46,970 nt of DNA, taken from positions 1 to 46,970 of the forward strand of contig JAEEXQ010000011.1 of the NCBI GenBank assembly GCA_016287875.1, read 5' to 3'. The notes beneath the pieces were generated by a model. That model was not told where the DNA came from and did no database searches. It saw nothing but the letters and a program-made list of their open reading frames with translations. Positions 8,084 through 13,587 of this stretch are shown piece after piece (within the stretch, counting starts at the first letter, position 1; each line of letters opens with the position of its first letter). The position numbers were made by a program, and so were the translations under genes. The DNA is from Bacteroidales bacterium. Its GTDB lineage: Bacteria > Bacteroidota > Bacteroidia > Bacteroidales > UBA932.

Positions 8084-10987
8084 TCAAAGCATTGGTTTGA
8101 GATACTTCCCCGTCACCGAGGCAGGGTCGTCCGCAATCTGTTCCGGAGTGCCCTTGGCGACTATGCGGCCTCCCCTGCGCCCGCCTTCCGGGCCCATATC
8201 CAGGAGATAGTCCACGCTCTTCAGCACATCCAGGTTATGTTCTATGATGATTATGGTGTTCCCCTGGTCGGCAAGCTGCTGCAGCACGCCCAGCAGGGTC
8301 TTGATATCAGCGAAATGCAGGCCTGTGGTTGGCTCGTCCAGCACGTAGAGGGTATTCCCGGTGCTTTTGCGGAACAGTTCCGCCGCCAGTTTCATACGCT
8401 GGCTCTCCCCTCCCGACAGCGATACCGAACTCTGCCCGAGCTTGACATATCCCAGGCCTACGTCCACGAGGGCCTTGAGTTTGGGGGAGATGCGGGGGTT
8501 CTTGGCGAAAAAGCCATAAGCCTCGGCTATGCTCATTTCGAGCACGTCGTTGATGCTCTTGCCCTTATAGTGCACCGCGAGGGTGTCTTCCTTGTATCTT
8601 TTTCCGCCGCAGACCTCGCAGGGGACCGCCACACTGGGCAGGAAGTTCATCTCTATCAACTTGATGCCGGCGCCCTTGCACTCCTCGCATCTTCCGCCTG
8701 CGACGTTGAAGGAGAAGCGTCCGGCCTTGAAGCCGCGGACCTTGGCGTCGGGGGTGTCCTCGAAGAGGGCGCGGATGTCGTCGAACACTCCGGTGAAGGT
8801 GGCGGGGTTGCTCCTCGGGGTGCGCCCGATGGGGCTCTGGTCCACCTCGATTATCTTGTCGATGTTCTTAATGCCAGTGATTTCCTTGTAGGGCAGGGGC
8901 TTGTCGGTGGAGCGGTAGAATTTTTTCTTGAGGATGGGGACGAGGGTTTCGTTGATGAGGCTGCTCTTGCCGCTGCCGCTGACGCCGGCTACGCCGATGA
9001 TGCAGCCCAGAGGGAATTCCACATCGACATCCTTCAGATTGTTGCCTGACGCGCCTGTCAGCTTAAGTGTCTTACCATTCCCCTTTCTCCTTTCCCTCGG
9101 CACCACTATCTCATCTTCCCCGTTCAGGTATCTCAGGGTTATGGACCTATTCATATCGCCGGTCTCTGGAAGGTGAACCCCCTGAGGGACGTAACACCCG
9201 CGGTTGTACCCCAGAAAATTGTCATTTTCCGGGGGCCCCACGTTCGATAGCGGGGGGACCGTCCCGAAGGGATGGTGGGGTGAGCCCGAAGGGCGAACTC
9301 CCGAAGGGGGTTCACCTTCCGAGGGACCGGAGTAGATGATGCGACCGCCTTCGATGCCGGCGCCGGGGCCGACGTCCACGAGCCAGTCCGCAGCCCGCAT
9401 GGTCGCCTCGTCGTGCTCCACGACCAAGACGGTATTCCCCTCGTCGCGAAGCTCCTTCAGGGAATTAATCAGCTTTATATTGTCCCGCTGATGCAGGCCG
9501 ATGGAGGGCTCGTCGAGGATGTATATGACGTTCACCAGACGGGAACCTATCTGCGTAGCAAGGCGGATGCGCTGGCCTTCTCCGCCGGAAAGGGAACCGG
9601 TGGCGCGGTCCAGCGTCAGGTACTCGAGGCCCACGTCCAGAAGGAAGGAAACGCGGTCGCGGAGTTCCTTCAGGATGTCGCGGGCGATGGTTCCGGCCCT
9701 GCGGGAGAGTTTGCCGGGAAGGGTTCCCAGCCACTCGTGGAGCTCGCTTATCTCCATCGCGCAGACCTCCGAAATAGTCTTTCCGTCTATCTTGAAACAG
9801 TTGGTCTCCTCGCGCAGGCGGGTGCCGTGGCAGACGGGGCAGACTATCTTATCTTCGATGTTATCCACGATTCCCGGCCAGTTGACCATCTGGCTGAGAT
9901 TCCCGTCGCCTATGCGGAAGAACTCGTCGGAGCCGTAGATGAGCAGGCTCACGACCTCGTCCGGCAGTGCGGCGATGGGATCGTGGAGGGAGAAATTATA
10001 TTTCCGGGCTATGGAGCGGATGACCTCGAATTTCTTGTTCTCGCGGACCTTGCCGAGGGGCACGATTCCGCCTTCGGCTATGCTCAGCTCGGGATCCGGC
10101 ACCACCGCATCCATATTCACGTTCACCACCGTACCGAGGCCCTTGCAATGCGGGCAGTAGCCTTCGGGAGAGTTGAAGGAGAAGCTGTGCGGTGCGGGTT
10201 CCTGAAGGGAGAGGCCGGTTTCGGGATCGACCAGATGCTTGGAATAGTGGTGCATCTCCCCGGTCTCGTAATCCAGTATGGCGAGGGATCCTTTGCCCAT
10301 TCCCAGGGCGGTCATCACCGAGGCGCGTATGCGTTTCTCGTCGCCTTCGCCGGGTTTGAGCTTGTCGATCACCAGTTCTATGAAATGCCCTTTGTAGCGG
10401 TCGAGGGATTCGACTTCGTTCAGGGCAAGGATTTCACCGTCGATGCGTACCTGGGAATAGCCTTTCCTGCGGAGCTGGTCGAAGAGTTCGCGGTAGTGGC
10501 CTTTGCGGCCGCGTACCAGCGGTGCCAGCAGCAGGCACTTGCGGCCCTGGTAGCTGGTCATTATCAGGTCCACTATCTGCTCGTCGGTGTAGCGCACCAT
10601 CTCTTTTCCGCTGACAGGGGAATACGCGGTGGATGCGCGGGCGTAGAGAAGACGGAGGAAGTCGGATATTTCGGTGATTGTGCCGACGGTGGAGCGGGGG
10701 TTGTTTCCGGTGGTTTTCTGCTCTATGGCGATTATGGGGCTAAGGCCTTCGATGCTTTCCACTTCGGGCTTGTCCAGGATCCCCATAAAGTGTTTGGCGT
10801 AGGGAGAGAGGGTGTTGAGATAGCGTCGCTGCCCTTCGGCGTAGATGGTGTCGAAGGCGAGGGAGCTCTTGCCGCTGCCGCTGAGGCCTGTGATTACAGT
10901 GAATTTGCCGCGCGGGATATCCACGTTGACATTCTTGAGGTTATGGGCTTTGGCGCCACGTATCTTTATGTACTCTTCCGTGCTCAT
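8084..10987 (-). CDS. uvrA: Excinuclease ABC subunit A with an in-frame insert
   Basis: The 967-residue protein is UvrA, the damage-recognition ATPase of nucleotide excision repair. Both ATPase halves are intact: Walker A GLSGSGKSS (34-42) and GVSGSGKSS, signatures LSGGEGQRIRLA and LSGGESQRMKLA, and YILDEPSIGLHQRD and YVLDEPTTGLHFAD. Zinc-binding Cys pairs are seen at CPHCKG, CPVCHG and CEECKG...CEVCGG. UvrA is usually about 940 residues. The excess lies in the linker between the halves, where an inverted-repeat element adds about 51 residues (556-607, SEGEPPSGVRPSG to PQGVHLPE) rich in Pro and Gly. Conserved motifs are untouched, so function is probably kept. A good -33/-7 promoter precedes it. 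Confidence 0.95.
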   Translation of the reverse strand: MSTEEYIKIRGAKAHNLKNVNVDIPRGKFTVITGLSGSGKSSLAFDTIYAEGQRRYLNTLSPYAKHFMGILDKPEVESIEGLSPIIAIEQKTTGNNPRSTVGTITEISDFLRLLYARASTAYSPVSGKEMVRYTDEQIVDLIMTSYQGRKCLLLAPLVRGRKGHYRELFDQLRRKGYSQVRIDGEILALNEVESLDRYKGHFIELVIDKLKPGEGDEKRIRASVMTALGMGKGSLAILDYETGEMHHYSKHLVDPETGLSLQEPAPHSFSFNSPEGYCPHCKGLGTVVNVNMDAVVPDPELSIAEGGIVPLGKVRENKKFEVIRSIARKYNFSLHDPIAALPDEVVSLLIYGSDEFFRIGDGNLSQMVNWPGIVDNIEDKIVCPVCHGTRLREETNCFKIDGKTISEVCAMEISELHEWLGTLPGKLSRRAGTIARDILKELRDRVSFLLDVGLEYLTLDRATGSLSGGEGQRIRLATQIGSRLVNVIYILDEPSIGLHQRDNIKLINSLKELRDEGNTVLVVEHDEATMRAADWLVDVGPGAGIEGGRIIYSGPSEGEPPSGVRPSGSPHHPFGTVPPLSNVGPPENDNFLGYNRGCYVPQGVHLPETGDMNRSITLRYLNGEDEIVVPRERRKGNGKTLKLTGASGNNLKDVDVEFPLGCIIGVAGVSGSGKSSLINETLVPILKKKFYRSTDKPLPYKEITGIKNIDKIIEVDQSPIGRTPRSNPATFTGVFDDIRALFEDTPDAKVRGFKAGRFSFNVAGGRCEECKGAGIKLIEMNFLPSVAVPCEVCGGKRYKEDTLAVHYKGKSINDVLEMSIAEAYGFFAKNPRISPKLKALVDVGLGYVKLGQSSVSLSGGESQRMKLAAELFRKSTGNTLYVLDEPTTGLHFADIKTLLGVLQQLADQGNTIIIIEHNLDVLKSVDYLLDMGPEGGRRGGRIVAKGTPEQIADDPASVTGKYLKPML
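9168..9320. repeat. Inverted-repeat element inserted in uvrA
   Basis: A perfect 16-bp inverted repeat (GGAAGGTGAACCCCCT at 9168-9183, its complement at 9305-9320) bounds 153 bases. Inside, CCCGAAGGG occurs three times at about 9272-9308. The length of 153 is divisible by three and has no stop in the uvrA frame. It maps to the non-conserved linker between the two ABC halves. It looks like a palindromic mobile repeat tolerated within a gene, similar in style to the Rickettsia palindromic elements. No transposase is present. Confidence 0.7.
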
Positions 10988-10997
10988 AGAGAAGGTA

Positions 10998-11029
10998 CAA
11001 ATTTAACAAAAACTGCGGAATATTGCCAA
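10998..11029 (-). promoter_or_regulatory. Promoter of uvrA
   Basis: On the minus strand, TTG (11029-11027) and TAAATTTG (11005-10998) are spaced by 21 bases, which fits the Bacteroidetes -33/-7 consensus. The -7 box ends 10 bases before the uvrA ATG. Confidence 0.55.
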
Positions 11030-11124
11030 TCCGTGGATGCAACGCCCAAAATCGGCGAACGGCCGATTGACGAGGCTGGGACATGTTGTGAATTGCTTTC
11101 GAATTACTATCTTTGACATACGGT

Positions 11125-11183
11125 CAGCACGGATTCTTCGGAATGGCCGTGCTGGGTAAGTGACTGTATTTTCAGCAACTTAC
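11125..11183. repeat. REP-like hairpin pair, copy 2
   Basis: The first hairpin (11125-11154) pairs CAGCACGG with CCGTGCTG and ATTC with GAAT around a TTCG tetraloop, with a 2-base bulge. Two bases later an imperfect stem (9 of 11) pairs GTAAGTGACTG (11156-11166) with CAGCAACTTAC (11173-11183). The string GTGCTGGGTAAG and the TTTTCAGCAACTTAC segment match the left and right flanks of copy 1 at 48-55 and 130-142, so these belong to one repeat family. Confidence 0.65.
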
Positions 11184-11232
11184 ATATCACGCCCATTTTC
11201 GCCAAACCACTCCTTACAGCATTTCCCTCCGT

Positions 11233-11298
11233 GAGGTCTCTACACACCGCGGCATATTCTTCCGCGAGGTCTCTGCACACCGCGGCATATTCTTCCGC
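11233..11298. repeat. 33-bp tandem duplication
   Basis: Two adjacent 33-bp units (11233-11265 and 11266-11298) differ at a single base. Each begins GAGGTCTCT and ends CATATTCTTCCGC. No function is apparent. Confidence 0.9.
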
Positions 11299-11316
11299 GA
11301 CGGGGAAAGGGCAGGT

Positions 11317-11342
11317 CCGGGCCCCAAGAAAAAGGGGCCCGG
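11317..11342. repeat. GC-rich perfect hairpin
   Basis: CCGGGCCCC (11317-11325) pairs perfectly with GGGGCCCGG (11334-11342) around the loop AAGAAAAA. It has no T-run on either strand, so it is not a standard terminator. It lies between the 33-bp duplication and the minisatellite. Confidence 0.75.
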
Positions 11343-11410
11343 TACCTGCATTCCCCGTCCGCCGGGCTTTCGCACGCCGCGGGTTTGCCTTCCACGGCTG
11401 TAATCTTCGT

Positions 11411-11742
11411 GCCCGGGCAGGAATTCCGGCGTTTTTCTGCCCGCACTGAAGTTTTCGCCCGGCCCGGGCAGGTTTTCCGGCATTTTTCTGCCCGCACTGC
11501 GGTTTTCGGGCGGACCAGGCAGGAATTCGGGCATTTTTCTGCCCGCACTGAAGTTTTCGCCCGGTCCGGGCAGGTTTTCCGGCGTTTTTCTGCCCGCACT
11601 GCGGTTTTCGGGCGGCCCGGGCAGGAATTCCGGCGTATTTCTGCCCGCACTGCGGATTTCGGGCGGGGCAGGCAGGAATTCCGGCATTTTTCTGCCCGCA
11701 CTGCGGTTTTCGGGCGGACCAGGCAGGAATTCGGGCGGGGCG
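11411..11742. repeat. 51-bp minisatellite, about 6.5 copies
   Basis: Units start at 11411, 11462, 11513, 11564, 11615 and 11666, with a partial unit at 11717. Each has the form GCCCGGGCAGGAATTCCGGC, then TTTTTCTGCCCGCACTG, then AAGTTTTCGCCCG or CGGTTTTCGGGCG. Two variable blocks alternate: AGGAATTCC or AGGTTTTCC, and GAAGTTTTCGCCC or GCGGTTTTCGGGC. In the first four units the two types alternate, which suggests duplication of a 102-bp dimer. Since 51 is a multiple of three and contains no stop in several frames, spurious 17-residue-repeat proteins can be read on both strands. I do not call a gene here. Confidence 0.9.
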
Positions 11743-11845
11743 GGCAGCTAAGTGTTTATGTGTCAGCGAGTTCCTGAAAACAAATCGGCGAAATTTGCCG
11801 ATTTGTTTTCAGGAAACGGTTGAATATCAGCGACTTAGCTGCCCG
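11741..11845. repeat. REP-like double hairpin, copy 3
   Basis: The outer arms CGGGCAGCTAAGT (11741-11753) and ACTTAGCTGCCCG (11833-11845) are perfect 13-bp inverted repeats. The inner arms at 11771-11789 and 11797-11815 are perfect over 19 bp around GAAATTT. The 17-base spacers contain TGTCAGCGAG on the left and TATCAGCGAC on the right. Size (105 against 112), nesting and spacer lengths match the element at 41-152. The left outer arm overlaps the end of the minisatellite. Confidence 0.75.
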
Positions 11846-11926
11846 GCCGGAAGCCAGGGAAGAGGACCCGGCCGAAAGCCAGGTGAGAAGGGGGCAGCGG
11901 AAAGAAGGACCCGGCCGAAAACCGGG
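11842..11926. repeat. Three copies of a 17-bp GC motif
   Basis: CCCGGCCGGAAGCCAGG (11842-11858), CCCGGCCGAAAGCCAGG (11867-11883) and CCCGGCCGAAAACCGGG (11910-11926) are irregularly spaced direct repeats next to the stop of the ZIP gene. The third is itself a hairpin, with CCCGG pairing with CCGGG. It could help end transcription of the ZIP gene, but no T-run follows. Confidence 0.6.
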
Positions 11927-11960
11927 AAAGAAGGGCGCGGCAGCGGCAGCAGAGAGGGTG

Positions 11961-12815
11961 TCAGCCGAGGAGGACGTCGAGGACCATCATGAGGGCGAAG
12001 CCGGCTGCGAAGCCGATGGTGCCGATGTTGGAGTGGGCGCCTTCGGAGGCTTCGGGCACCAGCTCTTCGATCACCACGTAGAGCATTGCGCCGGCGGCAA
12101 ATGACAGCATATACGGCATTATCCCGGTAACGGCGGATGCAAGGAGTATCACCAACGCGCCGCCAATAGGTTCGACGATTCCGCTGAGGGCGCCGATCAA
12201 GAAGGAGCGGCCACGGCTGTTGCCGGCAGCGCGAAGTGGCATGGAGATGATGGCTCCTTCGGGGACGTTCTGGATGGCGATACCCAGCGACAGGGCCAGG
12301 GCTGCGGCAACAGTGATTCCGGTCCTCCCGGCACCGGCCGCACCCAAAACATCAGCCGCACCCAAAACATCGCCCGCACCCAAAACATCGGCCGCACCCA
12401 AAACATCAGCGCCTCCCCCCATTGCCCCGGCTATGGCAACGCCCACTGCCATACCTTCGGGAAGATTATGTATCGTGACTGCCAGGGCCAGCATAGTGGT
12501 GCGGGACAGCTTGCTCCTGGGACCTTCCGGGCCTCCGGAAAGGTGCAGGTGCGGGGTAATCCGGTCGATCAGCAACAGGAATGCGAAACCACCGAGCAGG
12601 CCGATCGTAGCAGGCCATACGTTGCCGGGGGTCATATCCATCGAAGGGATTAGCAGCGACCATACCGAGGCCGCCACCATCACGCCGGATGCGAAACCCA
12701 GAAGGGCTTTCTGGAGCAGCGCGGGCATATCTTTCCGCATGAAGAACACGAAAGCGGAACCCAACGCCGTGCCGGCGAACGGAATAAGGAGAGCTAATAA
12801 AACCGAATCATCCAT
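11961..12815 (-). CDS. ZIP-family divalent metal transporter
   Basis: The 284-residue inner-membrane protein has about eight hydrophobic segments and both ZIP metal-site helices: TIHNLPEGMAVGVAIAG (HNLPEG at 116-121) and GIAIQNVPEGAII (NVPEG at 183-187). ZIP proteins move zinc, iron or manganese into the cytoplasm. The loop between these two helices holds a four-fold ADVLGA-type repeat (136-159) coded by an 18-bp array. The family's His-rich loop is not present; PHLHLSGG (88-95) is the only small His cluster. The gene is divergent from the YiiX-like lipoprotein, with 40 bases between the start codons. Which metal it carries is not visible. Confidence 0.9.
   Translation of the reverse strand: MDDSVLLALLIPFAGTALGSAFVFFMRKDMPALLQKALLGFASGVMVAASVWSLLIPSMDMTPGNVWPATIGLLGGFAFLLLIDRITPHLHLSGGPEGPRSKLSRTTMLALAVTIHNLPEGMAVGVAIAGAMGGGADVLGAADVLGAGDVLGAADVLGAAGAGRTGITVAAALALSLGIAIQNVPEGAIISMPLRAAGNSRGRSFLIGALSGIVEPIGGALVILLASAVTGIMPYMLSFAAGAMLYVVIEELVPEASEGAHSNIGTIGFAAGFALMMVLDVLLG
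12340..12411. repeat. 18-bp in-frame tandem array in the ZIP gene
   Basis: Four exact-length units begin GCACCCAAAACATC and differ only in the last four bases (12340-12357, 12358-12375, 12376-12393, 12394-12411). They encode repeated (A/G)DVLGA in the loop between the two metal-binding helices. Copy number can change without breaking the frame. Confidence 0.92.
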
Positions 12816-12822
12816 ACTGCTG

Positions 12823-12851
12823 CAAAGATATCCATTTTCTGCTTAACTTTG
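12823..12851. promoter_or_regulatory. Back-to-back short-leader promoters
   Basis: In the 40-base gap, TATCTTTG reads on the minus strand at 12830-12823, 7 bases before the ZIP ATG. TAACTTTG reads on the plus strand at 12844-12851, 4 bases before the lipoprotein ATG. Both match TAnnTTTG. With transcription starting just past such a box, the leaders would be almost absent. No -33 TTTG is clear for either. Confidence 0.5.
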
Positions 12852-12855
12852 CATT

Positions 12856-13587
12856 ATGAGACGTTTAGCATACCTACTAATTATGACTCTCGCAGTCGCC
12901 GGGTGCAGGATGCCCGGTCGGGCCGGGCATGACAGGGCTGCGCAGGCCGGTGACAGGGCGGCGCAAGCCAGTGACAGGGCTTCGCAAGCCAATGACAAGG
13001 CGCTGCAGACCGGGGACCTAATCTTCGTAGGGATCCCTGCGGATTACAGCCTGGAGGGCGATTCCATGGGCAGCGCCATCAGCGATGCAACCGGCGACGG
13101 AATCCTCAACCTCATACACGTAGCCATAGCCGAGGTGGGCAAGGACACCACCTGGATAATCGATGCCACCATAAAGCACGGAGTGGACCGCCACCCCATA
13201 GACACTTTCTTCAAAGACTTCACCCTGAAAGACGGGTCGCTCCCCGTATTCATAGTCAAGAGGCTGAAAGACAACAAGATGGCGGAGCAGTTCGTAGAGA
13301 ACTCCAAGAAGTTCCTGGGGCGCCCCTACGACGTATGGTTCTCGCCCGACAACGAGGCGATGTACTGCTCGGAACTGGTGCGCGACAGCTACCGCACCCC
13401 CGACGGAGGGTATCTGTTCAGCGCCAAGCCAATGAACTTCAAGAACGCCGAAGGGGAATTCCCCGTCTACTGGCAGCAGCTTTTCGCAATGATAGGCCAG
13501 GAGATACCCCAGGACGAGCCAGGCACTAATCCCCAGGATATGTCTCAGGAGCCGGTGCTGAAAGAGGTCGAGGTCCCGTTGTACTGA
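12856..13587 (+). CDS. YiiX-like NlpC/P60-type lipoprotein
   Basis: The 243-residue protein starts with a lipoprotein signal (LAVAGC, Cys17). Residues 18-53 are a repeat-built tether: RMPGRAGHD comes from a palindrome, then four 7-residue units (DRAAQAG, DRAAQAS, DRASQAN, DKALQTG). The rest is a permuted papain-like domain of the YiiX/YebB type: GDLIFVGIP, LIHVAIAEV with His88, WIIDATIKHGV, FLGRPYDVWFSPDN and MYCSELVRDSY with Cys171 as the likely nucleophile. Members are thought to cleave amide bonds, perhaps in peptidoglycan or lipids, in the envelope. The substrate is unknown. Its last 43 bases overlap the convergent GH31 gene. Confidence 0.82.
   Translation: MRRLAYLLIMTLAVAGCRMPGRAGHDRAAQAGDRAAQASDRASQANDKALQTGDLIFVGIPADYSLEGDSMGSAISDATGDGILNLIHVAIAEVGKDTTWIIDATIKHGVDRHPIDTFFKDFTLKDGSLPVFIVKRLKDNKMAEQFVENSKKFLGRPYDVWFSPDNEAMYCSELVRDSYRTPDGGYLFSAKPMNFKNAEGEFPVYWQQLFAMIGQEIPQDEPGTNPQDMSQEPVLKEVEVPLY
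12910..13014. repeat. Palindrome plus 21-bp tandem array
   Basis: ATGCCCGG (12910-12917), a 5-base loop and CCGGGCAT (12923-12930) form a perfect 8-bp hairpin. It is directly followed by four 21-bp units (12931-12951, 12952-12972, 12973-12993, 12994-13014), each beginning GACA(G/A)GGC. All are in the lipoprotein frame, just after the lipid-bearing Cys. Confidence 0.88.

Larger units (their letters stand above)
10988..11960. other. Gene-free, repeat-filled region
   Basis: No gene is supported in these 973 bases. Open frames exist on both strands across 11214-11777, but only because a 51-bp unit without stops is repeated in tandem. From left to right the region holds the uvrA promoter, a REP-like hairpin pair, a 33-bp duplication, a GC hairpin, the 51-bp minisatellite, a double hairpin and three copies of a 17-bp GC-rich motif. 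Bases 11030-11120 and 11343-11410 show nothing recognisable. Confidence 0.8.

Noticed and set aside
11411..11742. Possible CRISPR array
   Set aside because: The units are contiguous 51-mers with scattered variants, without alternating constant repeats and unique spacers, and no cas gene is near.
11214..11777. Open frames on both strands coding 17-residue repeats (PEFLPGPPENRSAGRK type)
   Set aside because: Several frames are open at once because the 51-bp unit contains no stop. No start signal, signal peptide or homologue supports any of them.
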